Shown: positions 10,931 to 21,980 of the stretch, one piece after another | Numbering within the stretch: position 1 is the stretch's first letter | Layout: each line of letters begins with the position of its first letter | Notes under the pieces: generated by a model | What the model saw: only the letters and a program-made list of their open reading frames with translations | What the model was told of the DNA's origin: nothing | The model's database searches: none | Position numbers and translations under genes: made by a program | Assembly (NCBI GenBank): GCA_022376515.1 | Contig: WTXI01000020.1 | Location: 124,001-188,000 of the forward strand | Source of the DNA: Lactifluus volemus | Taxonomy: Eukaryota; Basidiomycota; Agaricomycetes; Russulales; Russulaceae | Length of the DNA: 64,000 nt | Reading direction: 5' to 3'

Positions 10931-12735
10931 CACCAACTCCGAGGTCGATTTTTCAAGTTCGGAACGGTCCAAAAGAAGAAATTTTCCCAGCCAGATCTTC
11001 CTCCGACTGACGTACACACCCACACCCGCACCCACACACCCACACGATCGATCGAGTGATCACGCGCCCCTGCCCCCGGCGCAACCGCAACCAAAGGCTC
11101 CAAGGCAACTCCAGTAGCTCATGATATGGCAGCCCAGAAGACGTGCCACTTTCCTGGGTTTACCGCTCCGACCTGGTCGAGTCTGCCGTCACACTTGTAC
11201 CTCACCCTGTCCTCAAGGTGAAAACTTGAAAGTGATGTTTGCATATATTTTGGAGCTTCTCGACGCAGATGGCAACCTTGCCTTCTTCACTCTCTAGTCT
11301 CCAACTTGAAGGCCAACAATGCCCAAAGCTACCAAACCCTGTCAGTGGCAATGCTGAGGATGTGGGCACAAATTCAACTCCCGCAAAACTGCCAAGAAGC
11401 ACAAGTGTGCCAGAGCCAAAGTGGAACGCGTGAAGAGGGATGCTGCTTAGGAACAGGCTTCACGACTCGGAGCCACGCCCGGAAAGGTAGTTACACAACT
11501 CTGGTGCGATACGTTCGGACGGAACCATCTGCCTATTGGATCTTTCGTCGAAGAGGGGAGGGGGAACTTTCCACCCTCGTCGGAATGATAGTATTTTGAT
11601 TCGCGATCCGCCTCTCATATACTTACGCCTCAGCGCCCTCTCAGAAGAAGTTCGACCCTATCAAGGATCCGTCTGTAGTCCTTTTTGCGGCTCCACCTTT
11701 TTTCGCTCTCTCCTGTGACCAATTATCTCTTTCAAATTCGGATGCTTTTGATTTCAGTTTCCATTAAACATAATTTAGGCACTGGGGATTCTCGGGCGCT
11801 CCGTCGCTCACGAAACCCGGTGCTTCTCCTTAGTCCACTCACCTCCAACGCACCCACTGCCCCATATACAGTGTCATCTCCCCCCCGGTAACTGGAGACT
11901 CGGGGGTCGTACAACCAGCAGAAGGTTACCTTGTGGAACCCTCTGTCAGGCCAACGCCTGTAAACTCCGCAAGATCATTACTCAAGCAGAGATGAAACTG
12001 TACTTGGTTGCTGCATGGAAATTCCCACCAGATCCAGCGGTAGTGATGGACACCTCACCTGATACAACAACCATCATGTCTCTTATTGTTAAATGGTCTG
12101 TTAAAATATAGTTTCACAGGCCGCTCTTCACGCCGACTCGGACCGGTGGCAGTAGAGAGTACACAATACATACCTCCCCAGTCACGAAAAAATGTAACGC
12201 CGCTACTCCGAGTCCCTCTGACTTCAAATGCAGATTAAAAAAATATGTACCACTGCGCTAACACTAAGAACATGTCATCATCTATCTCTTCTGCTGCAGA
12301 AGTGTACGAAAATAAACGATAGCGAATGCTAGCTCCAACCGCGCCCGCCTCGATAGCTTTGGTTTCACTTATCATAATCATATCTTTTTTGCAAGGCACC
12401 CGGCACAACAGGCACGGCATTCGCACTCATACAGCTCTGGGCGGCTGATCCACATGAGACTTGCCCCTCTTGTAACCGTTTTCGACCGTTTTCAGGACGG
12501 GGGGACATACTACAGCTCCGGAATCGATTTACCCCACTCTTTGGGCGGTGCCTTCTCCACAATTCTCCCATGACAAGCAGATTACATTACATTACACGAC
12601 AGAAAGAACAGCGTGTGACAGCAATAACTTACGTGCTTCAGTAACGCAAGACAAAGGGTATAACAACATCCTCACTAACGGGGAAAAAAGGAAAGGGGGG
12701 GGAGGGGGGAAGAGGGGAAAATGGTAAAAAGACGG

Positions 12736-13240
12736 TCATTGGCCCTGGCTGCCTTCCCCACTACGATGCATGAATGATTGAAGCATATCAAATGTCACTC
12801 TGCCCGCAGCACCAGGTGCCAATCCGCCCATCCCAGCACCCCCATTCAACCCACCACCTCCAGGCCCTTCACCTGCACCGCTACCATCCAAAGCCGCACC
12901 AGACGTCAACCCACCAAAGCCGAGGCCAATGGACGCGCCGTTCATCCCACCCTGTGTCGCCACACCACCAGCACCAGCGACGCCGCCATTACCGAACCCG
13001 AGGCCAGTGCTGCCCCCCATGATGCCCCCCGCGGGAGCCATGCCTCCACCGATTCCGAGGGGACCCAAGCCACTGGTGGACAAACCGAGTCCACCATTCA
13101 TCAGTCCGCTGCCTAGGCCCCCTCCGACGCCAGCGCCGAGGCCACCACTGAGTGCAAGTTGCATGTCCATCGCAGCACGCTGATGATTCTGTCGTGCTTG
13201 CTGCTGCTGCTGTTGTTGTTGTTGCTGTTGTTGTTGTTGC

Positions 13241-13271
<31 letters not shown>

Positions 13272-16200
13272 GCTGTTGCTGGTGTTGAGCGTGAGCCTGT
13301 TGTTGTTGCTGCTGCTGCTGTTGTTGTTGTTGCTGACGCTGTTGTACTTGTTGCAAAGATGTTGGCTGGCCTAGCAGCCCGCTCGCCATGGCATTCGCCT
13401 GACTCCCAGGAAGGAATGGGTTCAATTCTCCTTGCTTGAGCGACATATTCCCAAACATAGAGCCAGCAGACGGCGCATTAGTACCCGTATTTTGAGGGAA
13501 TCTATCCGCCTGCGACGCCAGTTGTTGTTGCTGTTGTGGTTGCTGCTGAGGCTGGTGTTGTGGCTGCTGCGGCACGACGGCAGAGTTTGGCATCTGTGCG
13601 CCTTGCTGTGCCTGTAAACGTTTCTGCTGCTGACGAGCAAGCATTTGCATGATCACAAAGTTGAGCTGTGGCTCTGGCAGCGACCGTACTTGCGGCGGCA
13701 ACGTGTTCACTAGCGCCTGCCGTGTCACCGGGTCCAGTTGCGGTAATCGCGGCTTCGGGATCTCTGGTATCCCCGATATTGGGAACGCGGCACCGAGCAA
13801 ACCCTGCGCAAATGACGCGATGAGAAAATTCATCGTGGGCCGGCCCGTGCCCTGGATCTCCCATCCCGCAATGGCGTACTGTCCAAAAAAAGCAGGTCAG
13901 AGGACAGTTTCTGATAGGAAAACACCAACGACGTACGTAGCCTTTATCCCTGAGCAATTTGACCAGCTGTCCATAGTTGTGCTCGTCCGTCCTAGGTGCG
14001 GGCAAGACCCGCATGATAACAGGTTTGGTCTTCTTGATCCACTCTTGGAACTCTTCCATTGCCACCGCGGGTCCAGCAGGAGCAAGCGACAAAAGCTTTG
14101 GCCACGTCGATGTCCGTCTGTAACGAATGTTGAAGCCTTTTCATTGATTGATGTATGCATAAGAAAATGTACGCACGCATTGCCGCTCGGTGCGGTTGCC
14201 ATGACTTGTGCGCGCACCTCCTTCTTCTCATTCCGCGTCGTGTCGGTTCCCTGCCACATCAGCGTTCCTAACCACTGATTGTCCCTCGGTTCGACAAACC
14301 CTCCCGTCATCGCAGGCCCGGGGCCCGAAGACGGGCTTGAGCCCGAGCCGGCGGCGCCAACGTTTGTTCCCGCGCCATTCCCACCTGTACCGAATGCCTG
14401 CGTGTTTTGCACGAACCCGCGCTGCTCGACAAGTTTCTTCATCTGGGCTGCGACGCCGGCTGGCATCTGCGAATGCTGCCCGAGGCTATTGCTCTGGGAA
14501 TGTCCGGGCTGTGGCATAGCACCGAGCGGATGTGCGTCAGGCGCGGACACGCCACCAAGACCGACCTGTGCGGGAATCTGCGTCGTAGTGGGGTTGAATG
14601 TCTGCAGTAGTGCAGGATTGGCAGCCGAGCCAGGGCCCACGTTTGCGGGCCATGTGGGGTTGATATTTGAAGGCGGTGGATTGATTGCCGACATTGGGTT
14701 TAGGTTTTGATTCGCAGGTATGTGTGATGTTGCTAGTCGCGGTGTTGACTGTGAGCTTGCATTCGGTGGCGCCGGCTGTGGGGTAGAAGACATTGTAGGT
14801 GTCTGGTGTTGGCTAGTACTGGTATTCGGCGCCGGCTCTTGCATAGGCTGCGATGACCCCTGCGCCTGGTCTAGCTTCTTCTTTTCGAGGGCTTTCAACA
14901 GGCGCCACCCATGGCTCATAGCAGCCCGTTGCCTAGTTAACAAAGCGTACTTGTTCCCATCTTCGGTACGGCCAGCTTGTGTCGCCTCCATATGCATGGC
15001 ATTCAACTCCATGAGACGCTTCTCTACTTGCTTGAGTTTAGCCTGAATGTCTGCAAGACTAGCACTTGCAAATTGATCTAGGTTCAGGGCGAACTGCGGA
15101 GTGTGAGCTTGGGGTTGAGGTTGAGGTTGCATCGGTGGTGGCTGAGATGTGGCAAACGATTGGTTTTGGGCGGGAGGCTGTGTAACCTGCGACGGCTGCG
15201 CTGGATTAGGCATGACAGGAGGCGCCTGGGGTGGGTTTACTTTGGAGGGTTGGTTCCGGTTTTGCGTCACTGCGGGGGCAATCTCTGGAGTACGTTGGGT
15301 AAGGTCGATGACGCCTGAATCCACTGGTTCGCGGGTAGGTGGCTTCGGTGGAGAGAAACTAACAGCAGCTGTTAGAGGGACAGCCGGGGAAGCAGAGGAT
15401 AAAGACGGTGGTGCAGGGACGGTGGCGGGGGGGACCAGGGGACTGGACTGAGGGACTGCCTTTTTGGCAGCTGCCAAGGCAGGCGAAGCGGTCTGCGACG
15501 AAGGCCTTGAAAATTTCGGACCCGGTGAGCGCTGCTCGGTAGGAGTCTCTGCGGGACGCTTGGCGGGAATTGTGGATGGCACGGTAGCTGAGTTAAGAAC
15601 TATGAGACTTTTTATAGGCGGAAATTAATGCATTGAGGTACTACCTCTAGGTTTAGGTGAGGAGAAACCGGATAGCAGGACGGTGTGATGCGCGCGTGTA
15701 GGGAACCATGGTGTTATTGATGTACCTGAGATCTATGAGACGCTGTCTAGTGAGAGGGAGGTGACGTGACGTTGACAAGAAGTGACGCACAGCGGAGAAA
15801 AGGCCAGAAAGTTTGGGACAAGGGCAAACGAGAAGCATGGAACAGTTGATGTCTCGCTGTAGGTGAAATTGGGTCATCAACGCTCCGCGTGATTATGGGC
15901 AGGAGGCCCACCTTCCTTATTTCATCGGGGATAGTGTTCCATGTGAGGCCGTCAAGGGCCTGGGAGGAATTCCAACGTGGGTGCTTGGCATTATCAGGTT
16001 GCCCAGCCGCGAAGTGCCACAGGTGATAAGAAAACTCCTCTTTGGACTTGTCGCGGGATTCAGCCAAGAGAGGACGCAGAGGCTTCTGATTGACACCGCT
16101 TCTGAGGAGATCAAACATCTAGTGGTACTGAGGATGTTGTATGAGGGCGAGTAGAACGCGAGTCAGAAGTACCTCGATTGCAGCCGCATAACCTTCTAAA

Positions 16201-16581
16201 GCAGCCATCCCTATGGATCCCCCGGCTAGTGTACGACCTATTTCCAGTCTCGCTGGATCTTCCTTTAGTTCACTAACCGCGTCTGGTGAGAAGAAGCGGT
16301 TAACGAAGACTGGGGATTCATGGCAGTCGGAGGGGCCATAAGTGACGTATCCTAGACGGAGTTGCTAGAAGATGGAGAGATCTGTGGGTGAATTTGGAGG
16401 TAAAGAGGATATTCAAGCCTACCTTGAAAGAGGGATTACCCTCGGAAAGACGCTTGAAAAGGTGGGCACAATAATCACGAAGGACGCGGTGCCACTCGGA
16501 AGCGAGGGTACGGCTAGAGTCGAAAATGATGACGACGGCTGGTATCGCTGATGGGTTTTGAAGGGGTGACGTACTTGCCAT
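12736..16581 (-). CDS. MED25: Mediator complex subunit 25 (complete copy)
   Basis: Encodes a Med25-type Mediator subunit that contacts transcription activators and RNA polymerase II machinery in the nucleus. Exons read on the minus strand: 16581-about 16425, 16364-16173, 16118-15912 and a fourth from 15856 form the von Willebrand A domain (start VVIIFDSSRTLASEW, later GYAAAIE and FSYHLWHFAAG). 15587-14177 is a proline/glutamine-rich linker ending in a tryptophan-rich block (NQWLGTLMWQGTDTTRNEKK). 14117-13937 and 13878-12736 carry the PTOV-like activator-binding region (TSTWPKLLSLAPAGPAV, RDKGY, then YAIAGWEIQGTGRP) and a C-terminal tail rich in Q and G with long polyglutamine. The intron after exon 4 is not certain. 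Splice sites of the other exons are good GT-AG pairs. It is the only copy with both a vWA and a PTOV part in open frame. Confidence 0.82.
13196..13345 (-). repeat. CAG/CAA repeat encoding polyglutamine in Med25
   Basis: On the coding (minus) strand this is an almost uninterrupted series of CAG and CAA codons giving two polyglutamine tracts split by a short A/H-containing linker. CAA interruptions are frequent. Glutamine-rich tails are usual for fungal Med25. The tract accounts for the long leucine- and valine-rich antisense frames here. The partial copy at 31917-32010 has a much shorter and interrupted version. Confidence 0.9.
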
Positions 16582-16762
16582 GAGAGATCAAATGGTGAGA
16601 GGAGAGGTACAAAGGTCTTTCATGGAGATCAAGTCAAGTCGAGATTGTGGCACTCGTGGCGTGTGAAGAAAGAGACAACAAACAGCGCACTTTTTATCAA
16701 GTCAAGTCGTAACTGCTACATGATATAGTCCAAAGAAAAGTGTAACGAAAGTAGGTATATCT

Positions 16763-17504
16763 CTATATTAGGCTAACAACCAACGGACTGAGAAGGGACA
16801 TGAGGGCGATTGACATAGTACCTAATAGTAAGGGGATATTAACATCTGCGCGCGAGGCCGGGTTAGCACCCTGAGATGCAACAGGATTGCCGATGGCTCC
16901 TGTATTACTGCCGATCATGCTGAGCCAGGCACTGTACTGGAGGACAGTACCGGAACCCGTCGGGGTATATGGGGTCGTTTGTGGGAAGGAGGGTGTGAAG
17001 GTAGCCTGGACGGTTACGTAATTTCCATTCGCATCCGTCGTGGTGTATATGAATGGTGTTGGGTCGCCTGCTTCAGCTGGTGTTGCACCCGGCTGGCCAA
17101 CAGGTCCTTGAACCTGTGTGGTAGCGGCAGCTGCAGTAGCAGTAGCCTTGGCCGTCGTAGCTGCCGCCGTGGCTGCTGCTGTGGTGGAGGTAGCGGTAAC
17201 GGCGGCGGATGCAGAGGTGGTGCTCGCTACAGCTCCTGGTGCTAATGTTTGTCTAGAGGGCACAGGGTGAGATGCAGATTAGGAAATGATTTAATGCACC
17301 TACAAAACCTGCGTTAAAGTTTGACCAAATGCGTTAGTAGTAATCTGTACAACGATCGTATTACCTGCCCTGTGGGGTGTTGAACGAGAATGAGAATGGA
17401 TGAAAAAGGTGAAAGACGTACTGATTTGTGGTGGTGAGGACCTGTTGGCCTAAGACAGAGCTTAGGAACAAGAAGAGAAAATAAAATGTAGAGACGGTCT
17501 TCAT
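16763..17504 (-). CDS. Small secreted, probably GPI-anchored Ser/Thr/Ala-rich protein
   Basis: Starts with a signal peptide (MKTVSTFYFLFLFLSSVLG, cleavage likely just after). After a short intron (donor after ATTAATCAG-like TTTNQ) the chain continues AGNTIVVQITTNAFGQTLTQ. A second intron then joins the last exon, which holds a long Ala/Thr/Ser-rich stretch (STTSASAAVTATSTTAAA), a compact middle (PFIYTTTDANGNYVTVQATF) and a C-terminal hydrophobic segment (LLLGTMSIALMSLLSPLVV) ending two residues later. Signal peptide plus hydrophobic tail without basic residues is the layout of GPI-anchored cell-wall proteins. No family is recognised; the exact phase of the second intron was not settled by eye. 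It lies tail-to-head upstream of MED25 and divergent from OLA1. Confidence 0.62.
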
Positions 17505-17671
17505 CGTCAAGGAGAAACGAGAGGAGACCGTAATTTGTTGGTGACTGCGTGCGACTAAGCAGCGGTGGTTTGCGTTGCTTGTCAAACATTCTATTTTGGG
17601 ATATGAGCCATCGATGGTTTATTCGACTCTTTTCCACATCTTCTCCAACATTCGCCTCTGTCAAGAAAAGG

Positions 17672-19503
17672 ATGCCACCTAAGAAAGCTCCCACTCAAGA
17701 GAAGAAAGTTCTCCTCGGTCGTCCCAGCAATAACCTTAAAATCGGTATCGTCGGTGCGTCTCACTCTTTTTTTTTTTTGTTCGTCTAACATTCTCCCTAT
17801 CCTCCAGGTCTTCCAAATGTTGGAAAATCCTCCTTCTTCAACGCACTATCCCAGACTGGTAGGCCCCTTCTGTTCTGCTGCGGTTTCACCTCATCTCGCT
17901 CTCTCAGATCTCGGGAAATCTGCCAACTTTCCTTACGCGACGATTGATCCAGAGGCAAGTCGTCTTTTCACGTCATTACTTCGTTCAATAGCCAACGACC
18001 ATACGATAGGAAGCTCGGGTACCCGTCCCAGATCCACGGTTCGGTTGGTTATGCGAGCTCTACAAACCCGTTTCCCGCGTCCCTGCCCACTTGACATGTA
18101 TTGATATTGCCGGCCTCACCGCTGTGAGCAGTCTCCTTGTTCAAAATCGCCGCAACAGGCGACCTCACATCGTCTAGGGCGCCTCAACCGGTGCTGGGCT
18201 TGGAAACGCGTTCCTCTCTCACGTACGGGCCGTCGATGGCATCTTTCAAGTCGTACGCGCCTTTGACGACGCGGAGGTAATTCATGTCGAGGGTGACGTC
18301 GATCCCTTGCGCGACATGGAAATCATTCAAAACGAGCTGCGCCTTAAAGACATTGAATGGGTGCAGAAGCAATTAGAAAGCCTCAAGAAGACTGGTCGGA
18401 GTCTCGGGAGCACCTCACTTGCGGACAAAGCCAGGAAGGAAGAAATCGTGAGTGCAGTATCGCTTCAATCGCGCGCATAGTATGACACATTCTACTCAGG
18501 CAACAGTCGAAAAGGTTCTCAAGTGTCTCAACGAGGATAAGAAAGATGTCCGGAAAGGCGATTGGAACAATAAGGAGGCAAGTCTTTTCATTTTCCCTCT
18601 TAGCCCGCACATTCATTGCCCGTGACGACAAAGAGCGCCAAGCTCGAATCAAACCCAGCTCATCGAGGCGGGAGTAACGCCCCAATATGCCCTTGAGATA
18701 ACATTTCTTCTGAACATGATCCGACCTATCTATCTCTCAATTTCCCTGAATGCTGACAGCGTCGCCACCACATTTAGATCGACGTCGTGAATGGGCTTTC
18801 CCTTCTCACGGCCAAACCTGTTACATATCTTGTCAATCTCTCCGAGAAGGATTATATCCGTAAAAAGAATAAATGGTCTATCCGATCGTTACGCATGTAC
18901 GCACCATCCTAACTCAAACCCCTTCAGGCTACCCCGGATCAAGGCTTGGATCGACACCAACAACCCAGGTGACCCGCTCATTCCTTTTTCTGTTGCCCTC
19001 GAGGAGCGACTCGCACCTTTATCCGCTGAAGAAAAGGCCGAAGAGGAAAAGAGTCTCGGTGCGACCAGCGCTCTGGGCAAAATTACGCAGGCCGGATACA
19101 CATCTCTAGATGTAAGTCCTCAGTGCTTTTGATATAGTATTCCATACTTCCTGACACGATCAAATAATAATCCAGCTGATTCGGTATTTCACCTGCGGAC
19201 CCGATGAAGTGCGCGCTTGGACCATCCGCAAGGGAACAAAGGCGCCACAGGCGGCCGGCGTCATCCACTCTGATTTCGAGAACAAGTTCATCTGCGGCGA
19301 GATTATGAGCTACACGGATTTGCACGAGCATGGGAGCGAAGCGGCTGTCAAGGCCGCCGGTAAGCTCAGGCAACAAGGCAAACCATACGAAAGTAGGTTG
19401 CTGGTTCTCTTTTCCTCTTCCCCTTTTGTATTAGGACATAATTTATACCAATCTTGCTTTAGTGGTCGACGGAGATATCGCCTATTGGAAGGCCGGTGGT
19501 TGA
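17672..19503 (+). CDS. OLA1: Obg-like ATPase (YchF/OLA1 family)
   Basis: Cytosolic P-loop ATPase of the TRAFAC class that binds ribosomes. Start [19 protein letters not shown] at 17672, then the G1 loop [14 protein letters not shown] across an intron, [26 protein letters not shown], the [17 protein letters not shown] switch region, a coiled-coil block ([14 protein letters not shown]), the NLSEKDY nucleotide-specificity motif (NxxE, giving ATP rather than GTP preference), [13 protein letters not shown] and the C-terminal TGS part ending [10 protein letters not shown]. Reading it requires two introns that begin with GC instead of GT (17955 and 18578); both give perfect family sequence across the joint. 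The full length, near 400 residues, matches the family. Confidence 0.93.
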
Positions 19504-21980
19504 AGTGTTGCCGATCGAAGAATTGAAAGAAGTATTTCTACAAATCGAGGAAATGTATGCCTCCGGAGTGGGACCTAGTTTTTTTAAGCTGCGGTCCGTC
19601 ACACTGATGCCTATAGAAGCACCCTCCCAACCTCACGTGTGATGATGTTCAATTGTATGCGTTGAGGGCAGACCCCTGAGACAGACCCGTCTCCTCACGC
19701 TGACAGGCCCTCAGAGGCCAAACCCTTTCCAATCATCCTCTGGGCTCTGTGCTTCTGATGAGTCACCCCGCCCGATTACGCGGCTTGACCTCCCTGCCTT
19801 CTTCTAATCGTGAAGTGTTGGGTGATCCAAAGCCCTGTGAGGGGGGGAGGAAAGATGACCCCATCGTCTCTGTATCTTTTTCTCGTTCTACACCCCCCAC
19901 GCGTTCACGCCCGAACTCCGAACTTTTTCCTTTCCTTTCCTTTTTTTTTTTTTTTTTGAAACGGCGGCCAGGTCAGCTCGGCATGAAAATGCGCTCTGTA
20001 TTCGAGAGACGGCGCCTCTCTCAGCCCTCTGGTTAGGGACCCTGGCCCAGGGGTCGGCGCAAAAACATTCATAAAGAATGAGGGCAGGGGGAGAAGCATC
20101 AGGCTACGACGCAGTCAATCGACGACACACCACCCAATAGTCTTTACTGCAGCCCTGTATGCTGAGTTGTGAAGTCAAAGTGGGTGGGTCTAGTATGGGG
20201 AGAGCGTGTATACCACCAATACATGTGTCTGAGACTGCAACGGAGGCGCAGATCATTCTGATTCCCCTGAATCAGGTCACCTCATTCAATACTAGTACTT
20301 CTCAATTTCTTCAGTTCTCGCACAGATATGCATAGGTCACACGATGGCGCAACATTGCGTTTTTCAGAGCGACATTTCCATCACAAGGAATGAAGTGACA
20401 TCAATTGAGGTTGCACGTCCGATTACGACTCTTAACGTTCTCGGGGCTTCAAATAGCAAACAAATTACGCACATATCATTCATTGACAAGACTGCACGTA
20501 GCGTAACAAGTCGTATCGAGCTAAGCTACAGTTACAACATGCACGCAAGGGGGGCCTGGGGTACTTGATTTGAAAAATTTGCTCAATGAGCAAATACCAA
20601 CTTGCCATGGTTGCCCAGAGGGGTTCTGAGGCAGACATCGCTCAGACGGATAACACCTCGCGAAATCTGTTGGGATAATGGGATATAATTGAATACATCC
20701 CCGACACCATCTGCCACGCGTTTTCCCAACCAGACGCGCTCGGATTCCCGTGCGACGAGGTTCCACAACGCGTCTCCCGGAAGAGTGGCGGCAGTGCAGT
20801 GCCCAAATACCAAGCGCAACTGGAGACCAGAGCTCTCAGGTACATCCGACGGATAACGGGAGGTGAAATGCATCTAGACTCGGATGAGGGATATAACCGT
20901 AAAAACGGATGGGGATCCCAGCACTATATACCCATCTCGGAAGAGTGGTCCGGTGGGGATTGAAAAGGGAGATAATGAATTTGGGGCATAATCGACGTGG
21001 GCCTTGCTTTGATAAGGGGGATTTGTCGAGTGAGGATGACCTGGGGTAATTGATTTGAATCAAATTCACGCAATTCACGATCTTTTGGCGGCCTCAAATC
21101 TCTTCGATTAGGCCTGCCGCGACCCTGAACACGTATCCGGTTGAAACGCTCCGCGGCCGAAACCGGCCATCAGACAAGCGGTACACCACGTAGGAGATGT
21201 AAGTTGGAGGTTGGAGGTTGGAAGGTTAGGGGTTAAATTTTCGTGGCCGCGGAGGCAGACCTCGCAGCAGCATCGGCAAATCTATTGACAGTGCGGAAAT
21301 CCAGCTACTTGAAGCCGATGCCGTGATGACCTGGGGTAATTGATTTTGAATGCAGACCATTTCAACCTCTCCGCGCTGTGCAAGAGGTAAGGCAAACACT
21401 TGAGCGTTGAGTAAGATACGTACTCACACTCGCTCTCTCACCACCCATAGAGCGGTTCACCGACAGGTTGAAGGCGATCGTTAGAGATGTCAGTCCGATT
21501 GCGCGACAACATTGTCTGGACATGATAATTCAAGAACGAGTCAACACTTTGCTTGAATAACTCACCCAGCCATACACCAGCAGATGCATGCAAGACAGGT
21601 AGTTATTAGTCATTGCACATCTGCAGGCGTTAGCTTGGAAAATGGCGCGTCAGGACCCCATCTAAACTAATCGCCCAGGCGGGGGTGGGTTGGCCCATCA
21701 AGGACCACCGGAGCTTAAAAGACCGCCAGGTCACATATATATATTCTCCCGCTCTCCCCCGAAGCGCCGACTGAAAAACATTTTGAGATCCGAAAACCAA
21801 ATACAGTAAAGGTCACAGTTTGTCATTCATCTCCGGGCATAACGGACATTAAAGTGACTGCTGCTACTGAGTACTACAACGCAAGGTATAGAAACCCAGC
21901 TAGTTGATGAAATAAAAAGTCGTCGACTGCTGGGATACATGGCCATAAAACCAAAAGCGAAAAAATCGTCTCGAGCAAAG
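19504..21980. other. Intergenic region with short direct repeats, no supported gene
   Basis: Several short open frames occur (for example 20873-20583 minus, 20344-20568 plus) but none has a domain or good exon structure. The region carries a poly-T run at about 19942-19957, three copies of a CCTGGGGTAATTGATTTG-like element, and a GGAGGTTGGAGGTTGG tract near 21205-21225. A TATATATATATT stretch lies at about 21735. Confidence 0.4.
20553..21351 (+). repeat. Three dispersed copies of a ~20-bp element
   Basis: Copies at 20553-20575, 21035-21060 and 21325-21351 share ccTGGGGTAnTTGATTTgAA. The second and third also share the preceding gatga. Spacing is about 480 and 290 bases. Function unknown; the flanking sequence is not repeated. 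Confidence 0.6.

Larger units (their letters stand above)
9991..12239. other. Spacer between complete Med25 and copy B; no supported gene
   Basis: Contains the 10164-10930 segment that is repeated in inverted orientation at 32590-32870, a perfect hairpin at 10592-10629, and a short CACACC-rich tract at about 11020-11045. Around 11318-11440 there is a remnant of a zinc-finger-like peptide (KFNSRKTAKKHKCARAKVER) interrupted by a stop after only twelve codons. I see no intact gene. Confidence 0.45.

Noticed and set aside
11318..11445. Zinc-finger-like peptide (CGHKFNSRKTAKKHKC)
   Set aside because: A stop interrupts it after twelve codons and no continuing exon is found; too short to call a gene.
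13152..13439. Long valine- or leucine-rich plus-strand frames
   Set aside because: They are antisense readings of the Med25 polyglutamine CAG/CAA tract and contain no other signal.
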